A DNA stretch of 64,000 nt from Streptomyces polyasparticus (GTDB taxonomy: Bacteria; Actinomycetota; Actinomycetes; Streptomycetales; Streptomycetaceae): positions 91,988 to 155,987 of the forward strand of contig NZ_JACTVJ010000028.1 in assembly GCF_014493765.1 (NCBI RefSeq), given 5' to 3'. The position numbers and the translations under genes are program-made. Below are positions 51,662 through 59,910 of the stretch, in pieces. Position 1 is the first letter of the stretch. Every line of letters starts with the position of its first letter. A model generated the notes under the pieces. That model saw only the letters and a list, made by a program, of their open reading frames with translations, did no database searches and was not told where the DNA came from.

Positions 51662-52434
51662 GCGGGCATCACGGCGGGTACGTCCCCGTCGGGTCCCTTC
51701 CGGTCGGCCTGCTCCCCGGCCGCGCGGGCGGCGGGCGGCAGCTGCGCGGCGGCGGCTTCGGCGGCGGACTCCTCGCCGGCCTTGCGCTGCTCGTGGAAGG
51801 CCAGGATCTGCAGCTCGATCGAGAGATCGACCTTGCGTACGTCGACGCCGTCGGGCACCGAGAGCACGGTGGGCGCGAAGTTCAGGATGGAGGTGACACC
51901 GGCGGCGACCAGGCGGTCGCAGACCTGCTGAGCGGCACCGGCGGGGGTCGCGATGACACCGATCGACACACCGTTGTCGTCGATGATCTTCTCCAGATCA
52001 TCGGTGTGCTGCACGGGCATCCCGGCGACGGGCTTGCCGGCCATCGCGGGATCGGCGTCGATCAGCGCGGCCACACGGAAGCCGCGGGACGCGAAACCGC
52101 CGTAATTGGCAAGAGCGGCACCGAGGTTACCGATACCGACGATCACGACGGGCCAGTCCTGCGTGAGGCCCAGCTCGCGTGAGATCTGGTAGACGAGGTA
52201 CTCGACGTCGTACCCGACACCACGGGTGCCGTACGAGCCGAGATACGAGAAGTCCTTGCGCAGCTTCGCGGAGTTGACCCCCGCGGCGGCCGCGAGCTCC
52301 TCGGAGGAGACCGTGGGTACGGAGCGCTCCGAAAGGCCGGTCAGGGCGCGCAGATACAGCGGAAGCCTGGCGACGGTGGCCTCGGGAATCCCTCGGCTGC
52401 GGGTCGCCGGTCGGTGAGTTCGGCCAGTTGCCAC
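51658..52434 (-). CDS. rex: Redox-sensing repressor Rex
   Basis: A 258-aa Rex protein, the length known for Streptomyces. N-terminal winged helix: ATVARLPLYLRALTGLSERSVPTVSSEELAAAAGVNSAKLRKDFSYLGSYGTRGVGYDV; Rossmann domain: VVIVGIGNLGAALANYGGF. It binds DNA when NADH/NAD+ is low and releases on NADH. It is autoregulated via the site at 52511-52528 and co-translated with hemA, so haem synthesis follows redox. GTG 52434 is the start. Confidence 0.96.
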   Translation of the reverse strand: MATGRTHRPATRSRGIPEATVARLPLYLRALTGLSERSVPTVSSEELAAAAGVNSAKLRKDFSYLGSYGTRGVGYDVEYLVYQISRELGLTQDWPVVIVGIGNLGAALANYGGFASRGFRVAALIDADPAMAGKPVAGMPVQHTDDLEKIIDDNGVSIGVIATPAGAAQQVCDRLVAAGVTSILNFAPTVLSVPDGVDVRKVDLSIELQILAFHEQRKAGEESAAEAAAAQLPPAARAAGEQADRKGPDGDVPAVMPA

Positions 52435-52510
52435 GGTGCTCCTGCGGGTAGAGCGGGGCTGCAGGCGGTCTCTTGTCCCTGGACCGCCCCGTCGAATGCA
52501 GGCTATGTCT

Positions 52511-52528
52511 TTGTGAACGCGTGCACAA
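52511..52528 (-). promoter_or_regulatory. Rex operator (ROP) of rex-hemACD
   Basis: TTGTGAACGCGTGCACAA is an imperfect 18-bp palindrome matching the Rex consensus TGTGAAC...GTTCACA with one mismatch. It lies 77 bp upstream of the rex GTG. A second palindrome TCACGCGTGA lies at 52566-52575. The remainder of the 317-bp gap to the glutaredoxin-like gene shows no other gene. Confidence 0.9.
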
Positions 52529-52751
52529 AGGTGGTGTCCGATTTGCCCGGCCAGAGTGACCGGCGTCACGCGTGAGTTATGCGCTGGCGCGGAACCAACC
52601 CTGTGGCCAGGACTCGGCAAACAGAACGGGGGCAAAACCGTACACACTCCTCACGATTCCTCGCCCCCGAGACCAAACCGCCCCCGATCCTAAAGGACTT
52701 TCCGGGCTCTTTACGCAGTCGTGCACGCCCTTCCCCGGCGCACGCGGGGAC

Positions 52752-53030
52752 TTATGCCCCTAGCGCACGGCGCAGCCGGTCCGGGTCCACCTTCCAGAAG
52801 TCGTGCTGCTCCCCGTCGACGAGGATCACCGGGATCTGCTCCCAGTACTTACGGTGCAGCTCCGCGTCCTGGGTGATGTCCTGCTTCTCGAGCGAGGCCC
52901 CGGTCTCGGCGCAGACCTTCCTGATCTCCTCCTCCGCCACCTCGCACAGATGACAGCCGGGCTTGCCGATCAAGGTGACGGTGCTCTCGGCCGGATTCTT
53001 CTTCGCGGACCGCCGAAACAGTGGGCTCAT
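52752..53030 (-). CDS. Glutaredoxin-like protein
   Basis: A 92-aa thioredoxin-fold protein of the Glrx_2/DUF836 type. Active site GKPGCHLCEVAEEEI (CHLC) and cis-Pro region IPVILVDGEQHDFWKV. It may reduce disulfides in the cytosol; it sits upstream of rex but with its own promoter gap. Normal size for the family. Confidence 0.9.
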   Translation of the reverse strand: MSPLFRRSAKKNPAESTVTLIGKPGCHLCEVAEEEIRKVCAETGASLEKQDITQDAELHRKYWEQIPVILVDGEQHDFWKVDPDRLRRALGA

Positions 53031-53179
53031 GCCTTCATTCTGCTCCCGCCGGCGCCCTTGCCCGCCCCCGCCCGGCGACCACCCAAGGTCGCCCCCTTAA
53101 CGCCGCGGTTGCGGACTGTTCACAGCCTCCGAACCCGCCCGACCCCGGGATCCGCGCCCGAAATGGCTATGCTCACGAC

Positions 53180-54127
53180 ATGGCCGCTCTGGGATGGCTC
53201 ACCCCCCGTAGGCGCTCCGCCACCGCGCGCAGCGTCCTGGCTGGCGAGGCCTCGGCCGAGGCCGCACGTAAATCCGAGCAGGAACTGCAGGAGAGTTACG
53301 AGCAGGACCAGGCGAAGGCCAAGGACGCCGAGGAGCCGCCGTTCCCGGTCGAGGGCGACGACAAGGCCGCGGCCTTCTTCGACCTGGACAACACCGTCAT
53401 GCAGGGCGCCGCGATCTTCCACTTCGGCCGCGGCCTGTACAAGCGGAAGTTCTTCCAGCGCCGCGAGCTCACCCGCTTCGCCTGGCAGCAGGCCTGGTTC
53501 CGGCTCGCCGGGGTCGAGGACCCCGAGCACATGCAGGACGCCCGCGACAGCGCCCTGTCCATCGTCAAGGGCCACCGCGTCTCCGAGCTGATGTCCATCG
53601 GCGAGGAGATCTACGACGAGTACATGGCCGAGCGCATCTGGCCCGGCACCCGCGCGCTCGCCCAGGCCCACCTCGACGCGGGCCAGAAGGTCTGGCTCGT
53701 CACGGCCGCCCCCGTCGAGATCGCCACCGTGATCGCCCGCCGCCTCGGTCTGACCGGCGCCCTGGGCACGGTCGCGGAGTCCGTCGACGGCATCTACACC
53801 GGCAAGCTGGTCGGCGAGCCCCTGCACGGCCCCGCCAAGGCCGAGGCCGTACGCGCCCTCGCCGCCGCCGAGGACCTGGACCTCGCCCGCTGCGCCGCGT
53901 ACAGCGACTCGCACAACGACATCCCGATGCTGTCGCTCGTAGGACATCCGTACGCGATCAATCCCGACAGCAAACTGCGCAAGCACGCACGCGAACGGGA
54001 CTGGCGACTTCGCGATTACCGCACCGGCCGCAAGGCGGCCAAGGTGGGCATCCCGGCCGCGGCCGGCGTCGGCGCCCTGGCGGGCGGCACGGCCGCCGCG
54101 ATCGCCGTGCACCGCCGTCGCCGCTGA
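53180..54127 (+). CDS. HAD-IB family hydrolase/phosphatase
   Basis: A 315-aa HAD superfamily protein. Motif I is AAFFDLDNTVMQGAAIFHFG, with KVWLVTAAPVEIATVIA (motif II region) and SDSHNDIPMLSLVGHPYAINPD (motif IV). The N-terminal 50 residues are charged. The C-terminus ends in a hydrophobic Ala/Gly segment and a basic HRRRR tail, perhaps a membrane anchor. Relatives include serine phosphatase-like enzymes; substrate unknown. It is adjacent to bldN in my memory of S. coelicolor. Confidence 0.88.
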   Translation: MAALGWLTPRRRSATARSVLAGEASAEAARKSEQELQESYEQDQAKAKDAEEPPFPVEGDDKAAAFFDLDNTVMQGAAIFHFGRGLYKRKFFQRRELTRFAWQQAWFRLAGVEDPEHMQDARDSALSIVKGHRVSELMSIGEEIYDEYMAERIWPGTRALAQAHLDAGQKVWLVTAAPVEIATVIARRLGLTGALGTVAESVDGIYTGKLVGEPLHGPAKAEAVRALAAAEDLDLARCAAYSDSHNDIPMLSLVGHPYAINPDSKLRKHARERDWRLRDYRTGRKAAKVGIPAAAGVGALAGGTAAAIAVHRRRR

Positions 54128-54478
54128 GCAATCACGGGGTCAGCACCGCGTTACGCGACGCCACACCGGCAATCCGTATCTCTTACCCGCGCACCGCTCC
54201 CGCCAGTCCTCTTGACGTGAGCTCGCGGAAAGTGACCACAACACACCCTGCGCAAAGACAGATCACGGTCTCATCTGATCAATAACCGGTCACTCAGCGG
54301 TACTTGAACCGCCTGGACTGCGTAACAGAAGAGACGGAACCGATGATTTGAGCAACTGGGTGTAGCGCTGCCTGTACGAAGCGTTATTCTCCTCAGACGC
54401 ATCAAGGACCAGCCATTCGTCACGACGGGTGAACGGTCCCGCACTGCACGTGATGGAAGCTCTGCCTCTGGGAGTCCC
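54128..54478 (+). other. bldN upstream region with BldD-like box
   Basis: A 351-bp gap with no gene. It has AT-richer patches, notably around 54265-54360. TCACTCAGCGGTA at 54290-54302 matches the remembered BldD pattern TNACNCWGNGTNA in all but one fixed base. CGTAAC at 54321 lacks a partner -10 and is not called a promoter. bldN is known to be a direct BldD target in S. coelicolor. Confidence 0.6.
54290..54302. promoter_or_regulatory. BldD-like operator upstream of bldN
   Basis: Thirteen bases, TCACTCAGCGGTA, differ from the BldD consensus at one fixed position (G for T). The box lies about 180 bp before the bldN GTG. Confidence 0.5.
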
Positions 54479-55282
54479 GTGTACCCACACGTCGGGGTTG
54501 ACGCCTCGGGCCTGGCTACGCTGCGCGCAACGGTCCTTGCACAACTGGACCACTTGCGCGGCTTCGTCCCCACCGCGTACGCCGTCCCCGCATTCGCCGT
54601 GCCGGTCGCTGTAGCAAGCGGCCCGGCCGGCCCCTGTTATGCCCTGGCCGAGGGCAGCACCGCCGCTGTCGGCAGACGAGGGCGCAGCACAAGCGCCCCC
54701 GCCACCACCGCACGCCGTCCCGCGGCGGACAGTGACAGCGCCCGCATGATGGAGCTCGTCGAACGCGCACAGTCCGGGGAGGCCGACGCGTTCGGCCGCC
54801 TCTACGACCAGTACAGCGACACCGTGTACCGGTACATCTACTACCGAGTCGGCGGCAAGGCGACCGCCGAGGACCTCACCAGCGAGACCTTCCTGCGCGC
54901 CCTGCGCCGTATCGGCACCTTCACCTGGCAGGGCCGCGACTTCGGCGCCTGGCTCGTGACGATCGCGCGCAACCTGGTGGCCGACCACTTCAAGTCCAGC
55001 CGCTTCCGGCTCGAGGTCACCACCGGCGAGATGCTGGACGCCAATGAGGTGGAGCGCAGCCCGGAGGACTCCGTCCTGGAGTCCCTCTCCAACGCGGCGC
55101 TGCTCGACGCCGTCCGCCGCCTCAACCCGCAGCAGCAGGAATGCGTGACGCTGCGCTTCCTGCAGGGGCTTTCGGTCGCCGAGACCGCGCGCGTCATGAA
55201 CAAGAACGAGGGCGCGATCAAGACCCTCCAGTACCGGGCCGTCCGCACCCTCGCCCGCCTGCTGCCGGAAGACGCGCGCTGA
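54479..55282 (+). CDS. bldN: Developmental ECF sigma factor BldN
   Basis: A 267-aa sigma factor. Its first ~86 residues (GVDASGLATLRATVLAQL...) form the N-terminal extension that in S. coelicolor is removed proteolytically. Region 2: AFGRLYDQYSDTVYRYIYYRVGGKATAEDLTSETFLRALRR. Region 4: SVAETARVMNKNEGAIKTLQYRAVRTLARL. It drives the chaplin and rodlin genes for aerial growth. GTG 54479 is used; GGAG is close upstream. It is followed by rsbN, whose product sequesters it. Confidence 0.95.
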   Translation: MYPHVGVDASGLATLRATVLAQLDHLRGFVPTAYAVPAFAVPVAVASGPAGPCYALAEGSTAAVGRRGRSTSAPATTARRPAADSDSARMMELVERAQSGEADAFGRLYDQYSDTVYRYIYYRVGGKATAEDLTSETFLRALRRIGTFTWQGRDFGAWLVTIARNLVADHFKSSRFRLEVTTGEMLDANEVERSPEDSVLESLSNAALLDAVRRLNPQQQECVTLRFLQGLSVAETARVMNKNEGAIKTLQYRAVRTLARLLPEDAR

Positions 55283-55415
55283 GCGCCACCTTCCCCCCAC
55301 CTCCGCCGGCAGCCTCTTTCCAGCGTGGAATTCCCACGGCCTGTAACTTCCCACTCACCCCTTGTGACGAGCCGATGCTTCACGCGAAGAGACAGCGGTC
55401 CGATCATCTTTCGTC

Positions 55416-55444
55416 CGTAACCCAAGTGCCGCGACGGTCGTTGT
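55416..55444 (+). promoter_or_regulatory. Sigma-BldN-like promoter of rsbN
   Basis: CGTAAC (55416-55421) and CGTTGT (55439-55444) with a 17-bp spacer resemble the remembered sigma-BldN consensus CGTAAC-N16-CGTTGA. The site lies about 130 bp before the rsbN start, in the 292-bp bldN-rsbN gap. Confidence 0.65.
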
Positions 55445-55574
55445 GCGGGATGCAGGCTCCCTGTGGTCGCAGCCGGACCGCCCCCGCTCACTCGTTGGAG
55501 TGGACGGCCGGTCGGCGTGCAACCCTCAGGACCCCCTGGGGAGTCGGACGTCTTGACGAGAGGAGGTGCCGCCA

Positions 55575-56765
55575 GTGATCGCGAATGTCTCGGCACACCG
55601 GCGGGCGAACGCCTTCGCCCAGGCCCTGGAGGATCAGTCCGACCAGGGCACGGCGGCCGCACAGCAGTCGCACGCGACTGACCAGTCCGAACTGACCGAG
55701 CAGGGCCGCATGTTGGCCCTGGCGGACGGGCTCGCCGAGCTGCCCAAGCCGGAGATGGACCCCGAGGTCAAAGTTGTGCAGCGCGCACAGCTCGTGGCCG
55801 CCATGGAGGCCATGTTCGCGGGCGGCGGAGCGGACGTACCGGAGCAGCGCTCCCGCAAGGGCGCCCACCGGGCAAGCCCCATCGGGAAGTTCCGGCCGCG
55901 CTCACGCCTGTCCAAGGGCATCGCCGCGGGCGGGCTCACGGTCGGTGTGGCCGCCGGAGCCTTCAGCGGTGTGGCCGCTGCCAGCTCCGACGCCCTGCCC
56001 GGCGACTCGCTCTACGGTCTCAAGCGCGGCATGGAGGACTTCAAGCTCGGCCTCGCCGACAATGACTCCTCCCGCGGCGAGCTCTATCTCGACCAGGCCT
56101 CGACCCGCCTGTTCGAGGCGCGCCGCCTGATGGAGCGCGGCCGCGCCGGAGCCCTGGACCACGAGTCGGTGGGCGAGGTCAGGCGCGCACTGAACGGGAT
56201 GAAGCACGACGCCTCGGAAGGCCACCGCCTTCTGAGCGAGGCCTATGCGCGGGACGGGTCGCTCGGACCCATCCAGGCGCTGTCGTCCTTCTCCCAGTCG
56301 CACCGCGACAGTTGGAGCGCGCTGCGCAATGTGCTGCCCCCGCAGCTGGGCGACGTCGGTGACGAAGTGACATCGGTCTTCGACGCCATAGAGGACGAGG
56401 TCGGCCCGCTGCAGTCGCTGCTGCCCACACCGCCCCAGACCGGCGGCGGCTCCGACAAGCCCGGCCGGAGCACGGACAACGGCAGGACGGGCGGCAGCAG
56501 CGAGCGCTCGACGCCCAGCACGGCCGGCACCCAGGGCGGTCAGCCGAGCGGCGACAGCAAGCCCAAGTCCCCGCCCAGCTCGGGCGAGGAGAGCGAAGGG
56601 CTGCTCGGCGGCTCCACCGGCGGTCTGCTCGACCCGCCCACGGAGAACACCAGCCCCAGCCCCTCCGGCAAGGGCAGCCAGACGCCCGAGCCCGACATCA
56701 CCCTGCCTCCGCTCCTGCCGGGCCTCCTTCCGGGCCTCGGCATCGATGGCGAGGACGCGGAGTAG
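55575..56765 (+). CDS. rsbN: Anti-sigma factor RsbN (DUF5667)
   Basis: A 396-aa membrane anti-sigma factor. Residues 1-110 are cytosolic with ANAFAQALEDQSD and MLALADGLAELPKPEMDPEVK, expected to bind sigma-BldN. A membrane helix lies at about 115-137 (IAAGGLTVGVAAGAFSGVAAA). The extracytoplasmic part starts SSDALPGDSLYGLKRGMEDFKLGL, the DUF5667 hallmark, and ends in a Ser/Pro/Gly-rich tail. GTG 55575 follows AGGAGG by 8 bases. Regulated by sigma-BldN itself, forming a feedback loop. Confidence 0.93.
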   Translation: MIANVSAHRRANAFAQALEDQSDQGTAAAQQSHATDQSELTEQGRMLALADGLAELPKPEMDPEVKVVQRAQLVAAMEAMFAGGGADVPEQRSRKGAHRASPIGKFRPRSRLSKGIAAGGLTVGVAAGAFSGVAAASSDALPGDSLYGLKRGMEDFKLGLADNDSSRGELYLDQASTRLFEARRLMERGRAGALDHESVGEVRRALNGMKHDASEGHRLLSEAYARDGSLGPIQALSSFSQSHRDSWSALRNVLPPQLGDVGDEVTSVFDAIEDEVGPLQSLLPTPPQTGGGSDKPGRSTDNGRTGGSSERSTPSTAGTQGGQPSGDSKPKSPPSSGEESEGLLGGSTGGLLDPPTENTSPSPSGKGSQTPEPDITLPPLLPGLLPGLGIDGEDAE

Positions 56766-56781
56766 CAGGTCGCATGATGGT

Positions 56782-56814
56782 GGGGCGCTCCCTGCGAAGG
56801 GAGCGCCCCCTTTT
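56782..56814 (+). terminator. Intrinsic terminator of rsbN
   Basis: A perfect 11-bp stem (56782-56792 with 56799-56809), 6-nt loop and CTTTT tail, 16 bp past the rsbN stop. This is the most canonical terminator in the window. Confidence 0.92.
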
Positions 56815-56919
56815 CAGCCCCTGCGGCGCTTGAGCAGATCCGAACGGAGTTCGGGTGCGGGGGTCCGGGGGCGGAGCCTCCGGTTTCGGGAAGGGGCGGG
56901 GCGGGGAGAAAAGCCCGCC
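56815..56919 (+). repeat. Three-hairpin intergenic repeat, copy D
   Basis: It starts CAGCCCCTGCGGCG, hairpin 1 CTGC/GCAG, hairpin 2 ATCCGAAC/GTTCGGGT (one T-G pair), hairpin 3 extended to 8 bp CCGGGGGC/GCCTCCGG (one G-T pair). It follows the rsbN terminator directly. Confidence 0.92.
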
Positions 56920-56954
56920 GCAGGCGCCACCCACCCCCAGCCCGAACGCAACCG

Positions 56955-58043
56955 TCAGAAGAACACCGACCGGCGCTGCACCAGCAGCTTGTACAGCGTG
57001 TGCTGTATCTGCTCCCGCACCTGATCCGTCAGATTGAACATCAGCATCGGATCCTCGGCCGCCTCCGGCGGATACCCGTCCGTCGGGATCGGCTCCCCGA
57101 ACTGGATGGTCCACTTCGTGGGCAACGGCACCGCCCCCAGCGGCCCGAGCCACGGAAACGTCGGCGTGATCGGGAAGTACGGAAACCCGAGCAGCCGCGC
57201 CAGCGTCTTCGCGTTCCCGATCATCGGGTAGATCTCCTCGGCGCCGACGATCGAGCACGGAATGATCGGCGTCCCGGCGCGCAGCGCGGTCGACACGAAC
57301 CCGCCCCGCCCGAACCGCTGCAGCTTGTACCGCTCGCTGAACGGCTTCCCGATGCCCTTGAAGCCCTCGGGCATCACACCCACCAACTCGCCGCCTTCGA
57401 GCAGCCGTTGGGCGTCCTCCGCACACGCCAGCGTATGACCGGCCTTGCGGGCCAGCTCGTTCACCACGGGCAGCATGAACACCAGGTCGGCGGCGAGCAG
57501 TCGCAGATGACGGTGGTGCGGATGGTTGTCGTGCACCGCGACCTGGAGCATCAGACCGTCGAGCGGCAGGGTCCCCGAGTGGTTCGCGACGATCAGCGCA
57601 CCGCCGTCCGCGGGGATGTTCTCGATCCCCTTCACCTCGACCCGGAAGTACTTCTCGTACACGGGCCGCAGCATCGACATCAGGACCTGGTCGGTGAGCT
57701 CCTTGTCGTAACCGAACTCGTCGACCTCGTAGTCACCGGTGATCCGCCGCCGCAGAAACTGCAGCCCGCCCGCGATCCGCCGCTCCCAGCCGCCGCCACC
57801 GCCGGTCTGTGCGGGCGTCTGCGGCTGCTCCTGGGCGGCAGGCGGCTCGGCGGAGGCTGGCACCGCCTGCACACCGGCCGGCCGCTCGGAGGGCCCACGC
57901 GCCTCCCGTACGGCGACAGGCTCGCCCGGGCCGGCAACCGGCCCCGACCCCGCACCGGACCGCCGGCCGCGGCGTCGCGCCGGGCCCTTGGCGCCGCCGC
58001 GCGACCGGTCGTCGTCGAACGGAATGACCTTGGCGTCCGCCAT
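56955..58043 (-). CDS. Lysophospholipid/glycerolipid acyltransferase
   Basis: A 362-aa PlsC-like acyltransferase. The N-terminal ~110 residues are Pro/Ala/Arg-rich and disordered. The catalytic region has LIVANHSGTLPLDGLML (His to Asp spacing is six residues, not four) and GVMPEGFKGIGKPF as the substrate Glu-Gly block. Downstream: FVSTALRAGTPIIPCSIVG. It likely acylates a glycerolipid at the membrane. It forms a unit with the upstream epimerase gene (14-bp gap). Confidence 0.88.
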   Translation of the reverse strand: MADAKVIPFDDDRSRGGAKGPARRRGRRSGAGSGPVAGPGEPVAVREARGPSERPAGVQAVPASAEPPAAQEQPQTPAQTGGGGGWERRIAGGLQFLRRRITGDYEVDEFGYDKELTDQVLMSMLRPVYEKYFRVEVKGIENIPADGGALIVANHSGTLPLDGLMLQVAVHDNHPHHRHLRLLAADLVFMLPVVNELARKAGHTLACAEDAQRLLEGGELVGVMPEGFKGIGKPFSERYKLQRFGRGGFVSTALRAGTPIIPCSIVGAEEIYPMIGNAKTLARLLGFPYFPITPTFPWLGPLGAVPLPTKWTIQFGEPIPTDGYPPEAAEDPMLMFNLTDQVREQIQHTLYKLLVQRRSVFF

Positions 58044-58057
58044 TGCTCCTGCGCTCC

Positions 58058-59122
58058 TCAGTTGGCGCTCTGCGTCGGGTGCTCTGCGTCGCCGCCCGCG
58101 ACGGCCAGGCCGGCGATCCGGTCGACCGCCTCGGCCAGGACCTGGGGCGGCAGCAGTCCGGGCCCGCGGCTGCTCGCGAAGTCCGCGAAGGCCTCCGCGG
58201 TGGTGTACTTCGGCCTGAATCCCAGTGTCTCGCGCATCTGCACCGTCGAGACGACCCTGCCGTGCGTGAGCAGCCTCACCTGCTCCGGCGAGAAGTCCGT
58301 GAGCCCCACGGTGCGCAGCGCGCTGCCCGCCCAGGTGACGGCGGGCAGCAGGACGGGGACGGTCGGGCGGCCGAGCCGGCGCGAGCACTGCGAGAGCAGC
58401 AGCACCCCTTCGCCGGCGACGTTGAAGGTCCCGCTGTTGAGCGTGCCGCGCTCCGGTTCGTGCGAGGCGATACGGAGCACCTCGATCACATCGTCCTCGT
58501 GCACGAACTGCAGCCGGGGGTCGTAGCCGAACACGGTCGGCAGGACGGGCAGCGAGAAGTACTCGGCGAGCGGGGTGTCCGCCGTCGGCCCGAGGATGTT
58601 CGCGAAACGCAGGACGCAGACGGCCACATCGGGCCTGCGCCGGGCGAAGCCCCGTACGTAGCCCTCGACCTCGACCGCGTCCTTCGCGAAGCCACCGCTG
58701 GGCAGCGACTTGGGCGGGGTGGTCTCGGTGAACACGGCCGGATCGCGCGGCGCCGAACCGTACACATTCGTCGAGGACTTGACCACGAGCCGCTTGACCG
58801 TGGGCGACTTCTGGCAGGCACCGAGCAGCTGCATGGTGCCGATGACGTTGGTCTCCTTGACCGCGCCCCGGCTGCCCCCGCCGAGCGCGGTGCCGGACAC
58901 ATCCATGTGCACCACGGTGTCCACGGCGTGCTCGGCGAGCACCCGCGCGATCGCGGGCTGGCGGATGTCGGCCTGCAGGAACTCGGCGCCGCCCAGATGG
59001 TGCTCGGGCGCCTGTGCGTCCACGGCGATCACCCGGTCCACCTCGGGGTCGCGCTGGATCCGCCGTACGAAACGACCGCCGAGCTGCCGGGCCACCCCGG
59101 TGACGAGCACGACCTTGCCCAA
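58058..59122 (-). CDS. NAD-dependent epimerase/dehydratase family protein
   Basis: A 354-aa extended SDR-type protein. GKVVLVTGVARQLGGRFVRR is the cofactor loop; VKSSTNVYGSAPRDPAVFTE contains Ser and Tyr; RFANILGP and FVHEDDVIEVL follow. The Lys of the YxxxK pair is not obvious after the Tyr, so catalysis is uncertain. TTG 59122 is the start because AGGAG precedes it by 6 bases. It may modify a sugar or steroid/lipid precursor with the downstream acyltransferase. Confidence 0.87.
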   Translation of the reverse strand: MGKVVLVTGVARQLGGRFVRRIQRDPEVDRVIAVDAQAPEHHLGGAEFLQADIRQPAIARVLAEHAVDTVVHMDVSGTALGGGSRGAVKETNVIGTMQLLGACQKSPTVKRLVVKSSTNVYGSAPRDPAVFTETTPPKSLPSGGFAKDAVEVEGYVRGFARRRPDVAVCVLRFANILGPTADTPLAEYFSLPVLPTVFGYDPRLQFVHEDDVIEVLRIASHEPERGTLNSGTFNVAGEGVLLLSQCSRRLGRPTVPVLLPAVTWAGSALRTVGLTDFSPEQVRLLTHGRVVSTVQMRETLGFRPKYTTAEAFADFASSRGPGLLPPQVLAEAVDRIAGLAVAGGDAEHPTQSAN

Positions 59123-59294
59123 GATCAGCTCCTGCCTTCCCCGTGAACAGTCCGTAGAACCGTCGTACGCCGCGCCTTCGCCACCGTATCGGGTCGGTGT
59201 TGCGCTGTGATGACCGTGCGATGTGCGAAGTGACCACCGACACAGATGCGGCCACGGACACGGAAGCGGCCAGGGAGACGGGCCGGAAAACGGC

Positions 59295-59329
59295 TGTGGC
59301 CCTCCCACCGGGACGGTGGGAGGGCCACA
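59295..59329 (-). terminator. Terminator after the 32-aa gene
   Basis: A 15-bp perfect stem TGTGGCCCTCCCACC/GGTGGGAGGGCCACA (59295-59309, 59315-59329) with a 5-nt loop, 21 bp past the stop of the small basic gene. Confidence 0.9.
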
Positions 59330-59350
59330 GAGCGCTGTTCCAGCGGTCGC

Positions 59351-59449
59351 TTACTTCTTGTTGCGACGCTGGACGCGAGTGCGCTTGAGCAGCTTGCGGT
59401 GCTTCTTCTTGGCCATCCGCTTACGCCGCTTCTTGATAACAGAGCCCAC
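59351..59449 (-). CDS. AURKAIP1/COX24 domain small basic protein
   Basis: A 32-aa, extremely basic protein ([19 protein letters not shown] then [13 protein letters not shown]). It is the well-conserved actinobacterial AURKAIP1/COX24 peptide; mitochondrial relatives are ribosomal small-subunit proteins, so ribosome association (bS22-like) is likely. GTG 59449 follows GAGGG. It is easily missed because of its size. It is between the epimerase and the HTH gene on the same strand. Confidence 0.9.
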   Translation of the reverse strand: MGSVIKKRRKRMAKKKHRKLLKRTRVQRRNKK

Positions 59450-59570
59450 GACTACCCTCGCTCACTTCTCTTCACACGGTGCGGGGCAGACTAGGCCCAC
59501 ACGACCTACGAGGGCCAAGCCTACCCGCCCGAGCTCGAAGCCCGTAATCGAGGTTCCCGCGAGGGCTCGA

Positions 59571-59780
59571 TCAGGCCGTCTCCACCCCCACATAGGAATC
59601 GCGAAGGTACTCGTGAACCGCGTTCTCCGGGACTCGGAAGGACCTCCCCACCCGGATCGCGGGCAGATGACCGCTGTGCACCAAGCGGTACACGGTCATC
59701 TTCGATACGCGCATCACCGAGGCGACTTCCGCCACGGTCAGGAACGCCACCTCGGAAAGAGGCCTTTGGTCAGCAGCCAT
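59571..59780 (-). CDS. bdtA: Excisionase-type HTH regulator (BdtA-like)
   Basis: A 69-aa winged-helix/MerR-like (excisionase family) DNA-binding protein. FLTVAEVASVMRVSKMTVYRLVHSGHLPAIRVGRSFRVPENAVHEYL covers the whole fold. Position near bldN/rsbN and size match what I recall of BdtA (a BldD target) in S. coelicolor; the name is by memory and context. ATG 59780. Function in development unproven. Confidence 0.8.
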   Translation of the reverse strand: MAADQRPLSEVAFLTVAEVASVMRVSKMTVYRLVHSGHLPAIRVGRSFRVPENAVHEYLRDSYVGVETA

Positions 59781-59910
59781 GACACACCTGAACCTTCCGC
59801 ACATGGACGGGCACCGGCTTCCCCTTCCGGTGACTCCTCGTCGCCATGCGCTCACTCCCCAGAGTAGGGGCGGGTGGTGCGAGTGGGGAAGAGGTGCTGC
59901 GATCGGCCCT

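Noticed and set aside
54321-54350. CGTAAC upstream of bldN as a sigma-BldN promoter
   Set aside because: No CGTTGA-like -10 occurs at 16-17 bp spacing.
59781-59910. BldD box upstream of the bdtA-like gene
   Set aside because: The best candidates (TGACTCCTCGTCG, ACTCCCCAGAGT) have three or more deviations or wrong spacing.
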